Part shown: positions 34,849 to 42,973 of the stretch, in pieces
Numbering within the stretch: position 1 is the first letter of the stretch
How the letters are laid out: the number at the start of each line of letters is the position of its first letter
NCBI GenBank assembly: GCA_900541565.1
Contig: UQKB01000004.1
Location: forward strand, 1 to 64,000
Direction: 5' to 3'
DNA length: 64,000 nt
Source: an uncultured Oscillospiraceae bacterium
GTDB lineage: Bacteria > Bacillota > Clostridia > Oscillospirales > Acutalibacteraceae
The notes under the pieces: generated by a model
Seen by the model: the letters and a program-made list of their open reading frames with translations, nothing else
What the model was told of the DNA's origin: nothing
The model's database searches: none
Position numbers and translations under genes: made by a program

Positions 34849-36447
34849 ATGAACATTATTTTAGTAGCGACTTTGGGCGGAGATCTTGTACGGTCAACTG
34901 AACACGTTGGCTTAGGCTATTTAAGTGCTTATTTAAAGCAGCACAATCATGAGGTGCAAACCATTGAAATAAAAGAAGAAAGTATTTTTCATTGTGAAAC
35001 ATATCTTGATCAATTCAGCAAATGCGACCTGGTTGGATTTACTACTACATGCATAACCATGAAGAGTGTAGCACAGATAGCTTTTGAAATAAAAAAAAGG
35101 TATGGAAGCCTTCATATATCGTGCGGCGGCCATATGGCGACGTTCAGCGGATATGATATTTTACAGATGTATCCGCAGTTTGACAGTGTTATCCGGGGGG
35201 AAGGTGAAATCACGTTCTCGGAGTTGGCTGAAGCTTTAGAGTCGAAACGCGATTTATCCGGAATCAAAGGAATCAGTTACCGCAAGGCCGGGCGTGTGGT
35301 GCAAAATGAGGACAGGGCATTAATCAGTAATTTGGACAGTCTGCCTTTTCCGGACAGAGATCAATTTGAGCTACACAACAGAAACTTTCAATACCTGCGG
35401 ATTTCATCAAGCAGGGGCTGCCTTGGACATTGTGGATTTTGCAGTTCTTTTGTTGGACGAACACAAAAGGGGCCGCGTTGGAGAGGGCGTTCGCCTAAAA
35501 ATGTAGTGGATGAAATCGAAACTCTGGTGAACAAATATAATTTTCGGACATTCGATTTTGTGGACTCGACATTTGAAGATCCGGGAAAAGAAGGGAAACA
35601 AAGAATACGTGAAATCGCACTTGAAATTATAAACAGAGGACTGAAGATTTACTATAATTGTTGCTTTCGAGCTGAAAACTGGAGCGACGCAGATGCCGGA
35701 CTGCTAGAACTGCTGATACAATCCGGACTGGAAAAAGTAAATATCGGCTTTGAAAGCGGAAATGACAAGGGGCTAAAAGTCTTAAACAAGATTGCAACAA
35801 TGGAAGATAACTGGCGCTCTATTCATGTACTGAAGAACTTTCCGATGATTTATGTGACCTTTGGATTCATTATGCTACACCCCTACAGTTCTTTGCAGGA
35901 TCTAAAGGACAATGCGGCATTTTTGCACGGGACAGGGATTGGACAGGTAATTCGTCATTACTTTTGGATGCTGGAAGTGTATCCGAATACGCTTCTGGAA
36001 CAAAAGCTTAAGAAAGACGGTCTGATGAGTAAAGGTTATGATATTAACGACGGTATGTACCAATATAAATTTTTGCTGCCGGAAGTTGAATATCTGGTGA
36101 ATATTTTTAAAGAAATGCTCACCTTGAAATCTGTATGGGATTTTGAGATATTTGATATTCAGCTGCACACATTTATCACCCGGCTGCAAAGGACATATTC
36201 AGGTGCTTCGGTTGCCGAAGAGATCAATGGCTTTTCTGCTTTAGCCGATCAGCATCGAAAAAAAATTGCTGACTTTAATTATCAGTTTTTTATGGAATTG
36301 TTGGCTTGCGGCAGGGGAATGAAGACCGATTATTTAAAAAGGGAGTTGGATTGTTTTATTTTAGAGCAAATGAATGAAATAAAAGCAAAGCAATATCAAC
36401 TGGGGCTTTCGCTTAGGCGCAGAGGATATGAAATGAAATTAAAATAA
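34849..36447 (+). CDS. Cobalamin-binding-domain radical SAM protein
   Basis: 533 residues from ATG 34849 (AAAGGG upstream); a longer reading from 34702 would run through the previous gene and is rejected. The B12-type domain has GLGYLSAYLKQH, GFTTTCITM and HISCGGHMA; the radical SAM core begins at SSRGCLGHCGFCSS and continues through FDFVDSTF and VNIGFESGN. It looks intact. It is followed by the carbamoyltransferase C-terminal half. Confidence 0.87.
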   Translation: MNIILVATLGGDLVRSTEHVGLGYLSAYLKQHNHEVQTIEIKEESIFHCETYLDQFSKCDLVGFTTTCITMKSVAQIAFEIKKRYGSLHISCGGHMATFSGYDILQMYPQFDSVIRGEGEITFSELAEALESKRDLSGIKGISYRKAGRVVQNEDRALISNLDSLPFPDRDQFELHNRNFQYLRISSSRGCLGHCGFCSSFVGRTQKGPRWRGRSPKNVVDEIETLVNKYNFRTFDFVDSTFEDPGKEGKQRIREIALEIINRGLKIYYNCCFRAENWSDADAGLLELLIQSGLEKVNIGFESGNDKGLKVLNKIATMEDNWRSIHVLKNFPMIYVTFGFIMLHPYSSLQDLKDNAAFLHGTGIGQVIRHYFWMLEVYPNTLLEQKLKKDGLMSKGYDINDGMYQYKFLLPEVEYLVNIFKEMLTLKSVWDFEIFDIQLHTFITRLQRTYSGASVAEEINGFSALADQHRKKIADFNYQFFMELLACGRGMKTDYLKRELDCFILEQMNEIKAKQYQLGLSLRRRGYEMKLK

Positions 36448-36462
36448 GTGTGGTGGAGGATT

Positions 36463-37092
36463 ATGTTTAGTCCATTTTTAGGAAAAGATTACAGCAGCAA
36501 AATAACGAGTGTAATTTCTTTGTATCGCGAGCAGCTCGTTTATGAACGCTGTACAGACGTATGCCGGGATGCAGCGTCAGCAATTGCAGAAGGGAAAATT
36601 GTCGGATGGTTTCAGGGCAGATCAGAATGCGGCCCGCGGTCATTGGGAAACCGAAGCATATTAGCAGATCCGCGCAATCCGGGTATGAAGGATTATTTAA
36701 ATAAAAAGGTGAAATTTCGGGAAGAGTTCCGGCCATTTGCTCCTTCTGTTTTATGGGAGCATCAAAAAGAGTACTTCGACCTGGACATCCCATCCCCTTA
36801 TATGCTTATGGTTGCCGATATTTTGCATGACAAACAAAGTATCATTCCGGCGGTAACACATGTCGACGGAACCGGAAGGCTCCAAACCGTTATGAAGGAT
36901 ATCAACCCGCTTTTTCACCAACTGATAGAAAAATTTTATAAGATTACGGGTGTGCCTATTGTTTTAAACACTTCATTTAACGTCAAGGGTGAACCAATTG
37001 TAGAAACCCCGCAGGATGCCATCAAGTGTTTTCTGGGCACGGGTATAGATGTTGTTTATATGCACGATTATTGCCTGAAAAAACGTGGATGA
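36463..37092 (+). CDS. O-carbamoyltransferase, C-terminal (YrdC-like) half as a separate protein
   Basis: 209 residues matching the C-terminal domain of NodU/TobZ enzymes: GWFQGRSECGPRSLGNR, FREEFRPFAPSV, HVDGTGRLQTV and VLNTSFNVKGEPIVETP. This domain makes carbamoyl-adenylate. GGTGGAGG precedes ATG 36463, so it is an independent gene with its own ribosome binding site, not a frameshifted remnant. It must pair with the N-terminal half at 21349. It overlaps no neighbour but ends 13 bases before the RifL-like gene. Confidence 0.88.
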   Translation: MFSPFLGKDYSSKITSVISLYREQLVYERCTDVCRDAASAIAEGKIVGWFQGRSECGPRSLGNRSILADPRNPGMKDYLNKKVKFREEFRPFAPSVLWEHQKEYFDLDIPSPYMLMVADILHDKQSIIPAVTHVDGTGRLQTVMKDINPLFHQLIEKFYKITGVPIVLNTSFNVKGEPIVETPQDAIKCFLGTGIDVVYMHDYCLKKRG

Positions 37093-37105
37093 ATGGGGTG
37101 CTGAT

Positions 37106-38167
37106 ATGAAATTTGGCCTGATTGGCTGCGGATGGATAGCAGAAAAAGCATATATTCCGGCTTTCCAAAGAATAGAAAATGCGGCTATTGAGGCAGTCTT
37201 TGATCCCGATAAGATGCAGCTGCGGAATATACAAAGCAAGTATCATATTCCCTTTGCGTTTGATTCTGTTGAAGCATTGCTTGATTGCCCGATTGATGCT
37301 GTAATCATAGCCGCCCCCAATTATATACATACCCGCTATTCCAATATGGCGCTGGAAGCTGGAAAGCATGTATTATGTGAAAAGCCCGTAGCGCTTACGG
37401 CCGCAGATATTCAGGGAACTGTGGATCTGGCAAAAAAGAAAAAACTGATTTTTTTGCCTGGCTTTGTTTCAAGATTTCGCAAAGACGTACTTGTGTTTGA
37501 TAAAATGGCCGCTCAGGTCGGGAAAATCAGGTGTATTTATGCACAGTGGGTACGTTCCGGCGGAGTGCCCAGGCCGGGAACCTGGATCACGAACCGTAAG
37601 CTGGCCGGCGGAGGCGTACTGATTGACATTGGTACCCATCTGCTGGATATTTGTCTGATGCATGTAAAAGACAAGAAGATTGACTTTATGCGGGCCTGCA
37701 TGGAAAAAGCGTCTTGTCATACTGTAAAGGAAAATGCGGCATGGTGTGAACGGGAAACGGCGCGCTGCTATGATATTGATGTGGAGACAGAATCGTCCGG
37801 TGAAATACGTTTTGCCGACGGACTGCTGCTGCGTTATAACTTGAACTGGGCGATGCCCGCTGGAAAGGACAAAACTTATATTGAAATAACCGGCAGCAGA
37901 GGAACCGCTTCATTTGACAGCTTGTTCGGCTTTAGCAGTAATTGCGGGGAAAAGGACATTCTGATCAGTCTGGAAAAAGGGCAAACACACCAGATTACCT
38001 TTCCTGTGAAAAACACATTTTCGTTTGATGCATTTGTTTCTCTTGTTGAATACTTTATTCACCTGATTCATGGAGAGCAACCTGATGTACTGTGTTCTTC
38101 TGATGCGCTTTATGTTGTAGAGCTCATTGAAAAATTATATCAATCAATACCGGCTGGAGGGAATTAG
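37106..38167 (+). CDS. Gfo/Idh oxidoreductase, RifL-like (UDP-glucose 3-oxidation in AHBA route)
   Basis: 353 residues: FGLIGCGWIAEKAY Rossmann start, CEKPVAL with the family lysine, and RSGGVPRPGTWITN followed by AGGGVLIDIGTHLLD, which resembles the AHBA-cluster oxidoreductases as I recall them. In the rifamycin scheme RifL with RifK forms UDP-kanosamine from UDP-glucose through a 3-keto intermediate. The next four genes are counterparts of RifN, RifJ, RifK and RifM, which supports this. The start at 37106 follows GGGTG; the earlier in-frame ATG at 37085 overlaps the previous gene. Confidence 0.75.
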   Translation: MKFGLIGCGWIAEKAYIPAFQRIENAAIEAVFDPDKMQLRNIQSKYHIPFAFDSVEALLDCPIDAVIIAAPNYIHTRYSNMALEAGKHVLCEKPVALTAADIQGTVDLAKKKKLIFLPGFVSRFRKDVLVFDKMAAQVGKIRCIYAQWVRSGGVPRPGTWITNRKLAGGGVLIDIGTHLLDICLMHVKDKKIDFMRACMEKASCHTVKENAAWCERETARCYDIDVETESSGEIRFADGLLLRYNLNWAMPAGKDKTYIEITGSRGTASFDSLFGFSSNCGEKDILISLEKGQTHQITFPVKNTFSFDAFVSLVEYFIHLIHGEQPDVLCSSDALYVVELIEKLYQSIPAGGN

Positions 38168-39073
38168 ATGCATTATATTGCATTGGACTTAGGAGGCAGC
38201 AACATAAGATATGCAGTTTTCAAAGAACGTATGGTTACCCCTTCAGAGACAGGAAAACGACCTTTTGTACATTGCGGCGATCCTCGTCAGGAAATAGAAC
38301 AAAACATCTGTAGTCTTATTGAAAAATATACAGACGGGCTTAAGGGAATTGGCCTTTCTTTGGCAGCTAATGTTGACCGGTATGACGGAACCGTGTCGGC
38401 CTGGCCTAATAATCCGTGCTGGGAAGGGTATCAACCGGGACTGCATTTAGAAAAGACATACCAGGTACCCGTGAAAATAGAAGATGATGCAAACTGCGGC
38501 GCATTGGGCGAATATTACATGTTAAATCACCCGCCGAAAAATATGATTTATCTTTCTGTTGGTACAGGATTAGGGTGCGGCTTGATTTTAAACAGCAGGC
38601 TTTTCATAGGAGAAAATGGGTTTGCCGGAGAATTGGGTCATGTAGATACCGGCACAAACGATCTTTGCACCTGCGGACAAAGAGGATGCCTGCAAGCACA
38701 CCTTTCCGGACCGGCCATAGTGAATGATTTTTGCACTGCCTGCGAATATGAAGAAGCCGGTACCTTGGAGCAGGTCGTAGCACTATGTGAAGACGGCAAC
38801 AAAACAGCTCTGCTTTGTATGAAAAAGGCGGTTGAATATGCTTGTACTGCAATTTTCAACTTAGTAATGTGTCTGGATGTACCTTACTTTGTAATCGGAG
38901 GCGGAGCCAGCCAGATCGGAGAAATCTTTATCAGGCAAATAAGCCGCGGCGTCAATGACAAGTTGCGGCGTTTCAAACGCGAAGCCGTAATATTAGCTGC
39001 TAAACTGGGAGAATACAGCGGCGTTTATGGGGCGTACTTTTTATTTACAAAAAAATTAAAACAGAATGGATGA
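38168..39073 (+). CDS. ROK-family sugar kinase, RifN-like (kanosamine kinase candidate)
   Basis: 301 residues: ALDLGGSNIRYAVF phosphate loop, EDDANCGALGE, GTGLGCGLILN, and the ROK zinc motif GHVDTGTNDLCTCGQRGC (one histidine and three cysteines). ROK enzymes phosphorylate hexoses at C6. RifN phosphorylates kanosamine (3-amino-3-deoxyglucose), and this gene stands exactly between the RifL-like and dehydroquinase genes, so kanosamine is the likely substrate. Plain glucokinase activity is the alternative. It starts one base after the upstream stop. Confidence 0.8.
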   Translation: MHYIALDLGGSNIRYAVFKERMVTPSETGKRPFVHCGDPRQEIEQNICSLIEKYTDGLKGIGLSLAANVDRYDGTVSAWPNNPCWEGYQPGLHLEKTYQVPVKIEDDANCGALGEYYMLNHPPKNMIYLSVGTGLGCGLILNSRLFIGENGFAGELGHVDTGTNDLCTCGQRGCLQAHLSGPAIVNDFCTACEYEEAGTLEQVVALCEDGNKTALLCMKKAVEYACTAIFNLVMCLDVPYFVIGGGASQIGEIFIRQISRGVNDKLRRFKREAVILAAKLGEYSGVYGAYFLFTKKLKQNG

Positions 39074-39077
39074 TGAT

Positions 39078-39548
39078 ATGAAACAGACGGTTGCGGTAAT
39101 TAACGGACCAAATATAAATATGCTTGGTTCCCGCGAAATTTCTGTTTATGGAGAGGAACGCTGGGCAGACATTGAAAAATCTGTAAGCGCGTATGCTGAC
39201 CGGCTAAATTTGGAAGTGATTTTTTATCAATCAAACCATGAGGGAGCTATTGTGGATTTCATCCAGCAAAACGCAGAGTTGCTTGCCGGCATTATAATCA
39301 ATCCTGCGGCTTTTACCAAAACGGGTTTTTCTGTTCTTGATGCGTTGACTGCCAGAAGGACTCCTTATATTGAAGTGCATTTAACAAATTTAATGCAAAG
39401 GGGCGGCTGGCATTCAGAAAGTATTTTTACGGAACATGCAATTGGATTCATCATGGGGTTTCGAGGTTTTGTTTATCAAATGGGAATTCAGGCAATGAAT
39501 GGCTATTTAGAAGAAACAATGCTTAAAAACAGGACGGGAATCCTTTGA
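39078..39548 (+). CDS. aroQ: Type II 3-dehydroquinate dehydratase, RifJ-like (aminodehydroquinate dehydratase)
   Basis: 156 residues, usual size for the type II enzyme: VINGPNINMLGSRE, tyrosine in SVYGEE, FYQSNHEGAIVDFI, IINPAAFTKT, and the catalytic histidine in IEVHLTN. The loop after this is unusual (LMQRGGWHSES instead of the HXREXFRHXS form), and GFIMGFRGFVYQ ends the fold. A lone dehydroquinase beside an AHBA-synthase-like gene is the signature of the aminoshikimate route, where it makes aminodehydroshikimate. The changed loop fits an amino substrate but could also be drift. Confidence 0.88.
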   Translation: MKQTVAVINGPNINMLGSREISVYGEERWADIEKSVSAYADRLNLEVIFYQSNHEGAIVDFIQQNAELLAGIIINPAAFTKTGFSVLDALTARRTPYIEVHLTNLMQRGGWHSESIFTEHAIGFIMGFRGFVYQMGIQAMNGYLEETMLKNRTGIL

Positions 39549-39605
39549 AGAATTTATCGGTATATGAAATTGCAGGCAGTAAAAAAGCAGATAACTTTTT
39601 ATTTT

Positions 39606-39659
39606 AAGGAAAGGAGTATGTAATCATTTCAGCCTGCCGGCGGATGATTATAGCATCTT
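39606..39659 (+). promoter_or_regulatory. Strong ribosome binding site with start-stop codon and hairpin before the AHBA synthase gene
   Basis: AAGGAAAGGAG (39606-39616) is followed by ATG TAA (39618-39623), a one-codon reading frame. AATCAT (39622-39627) and ATGATT (39644-39649) can pair around an internal GCC/GGC, giving a small stem-loop. The real gene start at 39660 has no good binding site of its own. The arrangement may ration translation of the downstream enzyme, or may reflect a small insertion between site and gene. Confidence 0.45.
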
Positions 39660-40871
39660 ATGGAACAATTAGCAATCAACGGTGGTACACCGAGTAAAAC
39701 GAAGCCGTTTCCCAAATGGCCCTATTCAGATAATAACGAACGCGTCTTAATCGATGAAGTATTATCGAGCGGGAATTGGTGGCGTATGACAGGCGATAAA
39801 TTAGTTACCTTTGAAGAGGAATTTGCAAAAGCACATTCGGTAGATTACTGTTTGGGGGTGACAAACGGAACTCATGCCATAGAGCTTGCATTGACAGCGC
39901 TTGGTATTAAACGCGGCGATGAGGTCATTGTTCCGGCGGTAACATTCATATCTACCGCTTCAGCTGTTTTATATGTAAATGCAACTCCGGTGCTCGTCGA
40001 CGTTGATCCGGTAACTTTTTGTATGATGCCCGAGGCCTTTGAACGTGCAATTACTCCAAAAACCAAAGCGGTTATCCCGGTACATATGGCGGGGCATGCA
40101 TGCGATATGGAACAAATTTGCTCCATAGCAAAGAAATATGGAATTGCGGTCATTGAAGATGCCGCCCATGGGCACGGCGGCCAGTGCAATCATAGAATGA
40201 TCGGCTCCTATGGGGATATGTCTATTTTTAGTTTTCAGAACGGAAAAATTATGACTTGCGGTGAAGGGGGCGCTGTGATTACCAGGCATAAACACCTGTA
40301 TGAGCAGGCGTATCTTATCCATGGTGTTGGAAGGCCTCGGGGTGATCGTGTATATGAGCATCGTGTTTTGGGCTCCAATTACCGTATGAATGAATTTTCG
40401 GCAGCAATACTGCTTGCCCAGCTTCACCGGCTGCCTAAAATGAATGCAAAGCGTGAAGAAAATGCAAGGCTTCTTGATTTGCTTCTTGCCGATGTTGAAG
40501 GGATTATCCCACAGGGGCGAAAAGAATATGCCACAAGAGTTACCCATTATATGTACATGTTTTATTATGATCAGGCGCATTTCAACGGTCTGTCCCGTTC
40601 TGATTTTATAGAATGTCTGATCGCAGAAGGAATTCCGGCGTTTATTTGTTTTCCTGTTTTGTCGGATACTGCATTTTTTCGCCAAAACGATTTTCATAGC
40701 CGGATAGACGCAAATGAGCTGAAACAGTTAAACGATATTTCAAACGCAAGAAAAATAGCATCGGAAGTAATCTGGATCCCTCATTTCACCTTGTTAGGGG
40801 ACCGGCAGGATGTACAAGAGATTGTCGCGGCAATAAAAAAGATAAAACATGCTGTATGCCGCAGGATGTGA
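39660..40871 (+). CDS. AHBA-synthase-like DegT/DnrJ aminotransferase (RifK-like)
   Basis: 403 residues, PLP-dependent. It matches the AHBA synthase pattern segment by segment: WPYSDNNER, SGNWWRMTGDKL, AVTNGTH-type GVTNGTHAIELAL, IPVHMAGHACDME, EDAAHGHGG, the PLP lysine in SFQNGKIMTCGEGG, HGVGRPRGDRVYEH and GSNYRMNEFSAA. RifK both aminates 3-keto-UDP-glucose (with RifL) and aromatises aminodehydroshikimate to AHBA. The GNWWRM and FQNGKXMTXGEGGA signatures separate it from ordinary sugar aminotransferases. ATG 39660 gives the typical family N-terminus even though its own ribosome binding site is poor. Confidence 0.85.
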   Translation: MEQLAINGGTPSKTKPFPKWPYSDNNERVLIDEVLSSGNWWRMTGDKLVTFEEEFAKAHSVDYCLGVTNGTHAIELALTALGIKRGDEVIVPAVTFISTASAVLYVNATPVLVDVDPVTFCMMPEAFERAITPKTKAVIPVHMAGHACDMEQICSIAKKYGIAVIEDAAHGHGGQCNHRMIGSYGDMSIFSFQNGKIMTCGEGGAVITRHKHLYEQAYLIHGVGRPRGDRVYEHRVLGSNYRMNEFSAAILLAQLHRLPKMNAKREENARLLDLLLADVEGIIPQGRKEYATRVTHYMYMFYYDQAHFNGLSRSDFIECLIAEGIPAFICFPVLSDTAFFRQNDFHSRIDANELKQLNDISNARKIASEVIWIPHFTLLGDRQDVQEIVAAIKKIKHAVCRRM

Positions 40872-40884
40872 GGAATGAAAGACA

Positions 40885-41538
40885 ATGACTCAGCTGATTA
40901 TTTTTGATTTCGACGGCGTTATCATTAATTCTCATCAGGTCCAGAGAAAAGCTCTGAAGGAAGCGTATTTTTCTGTGGGCGGAACAGGCAGTCCGCCCTA
41001 TAATGAATTTTTCAGACATAGTGGAGACAGCCTAAAAAATATTTTTAAAAAAATAAAATTGCCAGTTTCCATGGTCAAAAAATATGAAGAGGTAAGCCGT
41101 GAAAACAAGCATTTGATTCAATTACACGCAGGGATGACAGAAGTATTGCAGAGCTGTAAAGACACAGGCTATCAATGTGCGTTATGTACGGGAAAAAGCC
41201 GTGAGCGGACAATGGAAATCCTTCAGATGCTATCTTTGTTGCAGTTTTTTGACGCGGTGATTTGCTCCGATGATATTGCCAATCCAAAGCCTCATCCGGA
41301 AAGCGTTTTTGTTCTTTTGAACGCTTTATCGGTAAAAAAAGAAAATGCAATTTTTGTGGGAGATGGAATAAACGATGTGCTGTGCGCGCGCAACGCTGGT
41401 GTGCGGTCTGTCGCGGTTACATGGGGAGACGTCCCCAAAAACGATCTTGTAAAAACAAAGCCGGACAGGCTTGTTGATTCAGCGGCTGAATTATTGGCAT
41501 GCTTAATAGGGAAAAGAAGCCTTTTGGTTTCCTGTTAA
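40885..41538 (+). CDS. HAD-family phosphatase, RifM-like
   Basis: 217 residues of the phosphoglycolate-phosphatase/CbbY type: IIFDFDGVIIN holds the nucleophile aspartate, ALCTGKSRE the second motif, and IFVGDGINDVLCARNAG the metal motif. RifM in the rifamycin cluster is a phosphatase of this class that acts in the release of kanosamine. Directly after the AHBA-synthase-like gene, this completes the set L-N-J-K-M. A shorter cap than PGP enzymes is typical for small-sugar substrates. Its 3' end lies in a hairpin. Confidence 0.8.
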   Translation: MTQLIIFDFDGVIINSHQVQRKALKEAYFSVGGTGSPPYNEFFRHSGDSLKNIFKKIKLPVSMVKKYEEVSRENKHLIQLHAGMTEVLQSCKDTGYQCALCTGKSRERTMEILQMLSLLQFFDAVICSDDIANPKPHPESVFVLLNALSVKKENAIFVGDGINDVLCARNAGVRSVAVTWGDVPKNDLVKTKPDRLVDSAAELLACLIGKRSLLVSC

Positions 41539-41562
41539 TTTTGATTTACAGGAAAAAGGCTT
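41517..41562 (+). repeat. Hairpin overlapping the end of the phosphatase gene
   Basis: AAGCCTTT (41517-41524) pairs with AAAGGCTT (41555-41562), and inside it TTCCTGT (41529-41535) pairs with ACAGGAA (41548-41554), with a four-base bulge on the left. The stop codon lies in the loop. No T-run follows, so it is more likely an mRNA-stabilising or weak attenuating structure that marks the end of the AHBA block than a full terminator. Confidence 0.5.
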
Positions 41563-41599
41563 TGATTTAAATTGGTATATAAAAAGGAGGAAAATTAAA

Positions 41600-42091
41600 A
41601 TGAATAGGAAACGTGTATTTTTAGGAGGCCCGATTCAAAATATTTCAAATTCAGATCGTCAAGTGAATTATAAAGATAAAACCTTAATTCTAAAAATTGT
41701 TCATTCGCTGCAAAACTCTGAAATAGATGTTTTCTCAGCTCATATGGAAGAGAAGTTCGGTTCGGAAATACCCAACATCCAGGAAATATGCAGAAGGGAT
41801 TATAAGTGGATGAAGGAATGTGATGTTTTTTGTTTATTGATGTTACATAACGACAACGGCTTTATCCGCAGCGACGGAGCTTGCATTGAGCTGGGATGGG
41901 CTTTTTCCATGGGGAAGCCTATCATCCTTATCGCCGAGCCCTTATATCTTCAAAATGCGTCCGCTTTACTACAGGGACTGATATTTGAAAGCGTTGCAGA
42001 AATTGTGCCAATCGATGATTTGGAAAATAATGTGACGTTATTGGCTGATTCCATCAAAAGAATAAATACGAGCTGCTCTGCCGCGTATTAA
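41600..42091 (+). CDS. Nucleoside 2-deoxyribosyltransferase-like protein
   Basis: 163 residues, near the usual length. VFLGGPIQN at the start, RDYKWMKECDVFCLLM with the aspartate strand, and GACIELGWAFSMGKPIILI with the catalytic-type glutamate agree with the family, which cleaves or exchanges N-glycosidic bonds of nucleosides or nucleotides. AAGGAGG lies six bases before the ATG. In this cluster it may free a base or sugar from a nucleotide precursor. It could equally belong to the wider family of small NMP N-glycosidases. Confidence 0.65.
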   Translation: MNRKRVFLGGPIQNISNSDRQVNYKDKTLILKIVHSLQNSEIDVFSAHMEEKFGSEIPNIQEICRRDYKWMKECDVFCLLMLHNDNGFIRSDGACIELGWAFSMGKPIILIAEPLYLQNASALLQGLIFESVAEIVPIDDLENNVTLLADSIKRINTSCSAAY

Positions 42092-42115
42092 TTGTGGAGT
42101 AAAATTGGAGGAAAA

Positions 42116-42973
42116 ATGAAAGCAAAAACTTCTTTTTTTAACTGGACGCTGCCACACCCTATTATAATTCCATCAGGCCCGTTAACGAATAACATTGCGC
42201 TTATCAAAAAAGCTTTTGAGCAGGGGGCTTGTGCAGCCGTAACAAAAACAATTAGCTGTGAAAGAAAATCTTATCAGGGAATCAGGCATTTCCCTGATAA
42301 GATTACTTTTAATCAGGAAGGGTATTCCTCCAGGTCTCCGTCAGAATGGGCGGCAGACTGGCCTGCGTTACAGGGGCAACCTGTCATAGCAAATATTCAT
42401 GGAAATTCTCCTTCTGCATTTGCCGGATTGGCGGAGTATTTGGTGCGGTCAGGGGCCGAAATACTGGAGCTTGGAGTTTCGTGCCCTACTTTTGGGGAGG
42501 AGCCGGCCTGCTATCATCTGGCGGAGCTGGAAAAAATCTGTTCAAGCGTCAGGAAAGCCGTGCCAGTTCCGGTTATCGCCAAAGTGGTAGTCAGTATGTC
42601 GAAACGGCTCAACCGGGATATGGCAAAATGTATTCTTGATACGGGGCTGGACGGGATTACGGTGAGCGATTCGTTGCCGGCAGCCTGCCTGTCATCAGGC
42701 GATAAAAAATGTTACGGTGGTTTGACCGGTCCTTTTTTAAAGCCGTTGGTTTTGCGCGCATTGTATGACATTCAAGATATAAATTTGTGCAAAATTGCAG
42801 TCGGAGGAGTCTTCTCCAGTCAGGATGCAGAGGAGTATCTGCAATGTGGAGCTACATTGGTAGGAGTCTGTAGCTGTATATTGCAGGGAGGATGGAAAAA
42901 CTTACATCAAATAATAGAACCATATATTTATTTTGAAGAGGAGGTGGACCGCAATTGCGTTACGAAGAGCTGA
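42116..42973 (+). CDS. Dihydroorotate dehydrogenase-family flavoprotein
   Basis: 285 residues, TIM-barrel layout of class 1 DHODs: IIIPSGPLTNN, AAVTKTIS, QPVIANIHGN, ELGVSCPTFGE, VIAKVV, GITVSDS, and the phosphate-binding IAVGGVFSSQDAEEYL. The family oxidises dihydropyrimidines or related rings with FMN. The Asn of the usual NCP/NXSCP motif is changed to VSCP, so the substrate may differ. ATG 42116 after GGAGG is preferred to the unsupported start at 42092. It overlaps the creatininase-like gene by 19 bases. Confidence 0.75.
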   Translation: MKAKTSFFNWTLPHPIIIPSGPLTNNIALIKKAFEQGACAAVTKTISCERKSYQGIRHFPDKITFNQEGYSSRSPSEWAADWPALQGQPVIANIHGNSPSAFAGLAEYLVRSGAEILELGVSCPTFGEEPACYHLAELEKICSSVRKAVPVPVIAKVVVSMSKRLNRDMAKCILDTGLDGITVSDSLPAACLSSGDKKCYGGLTGPFLKPLVLRALYDIQDINLCKIAVGGVFSSQDAEEYLQCGATLVGVCSCILQGGWKNLHQIIEPYIYFEEEVDRNCVTKS

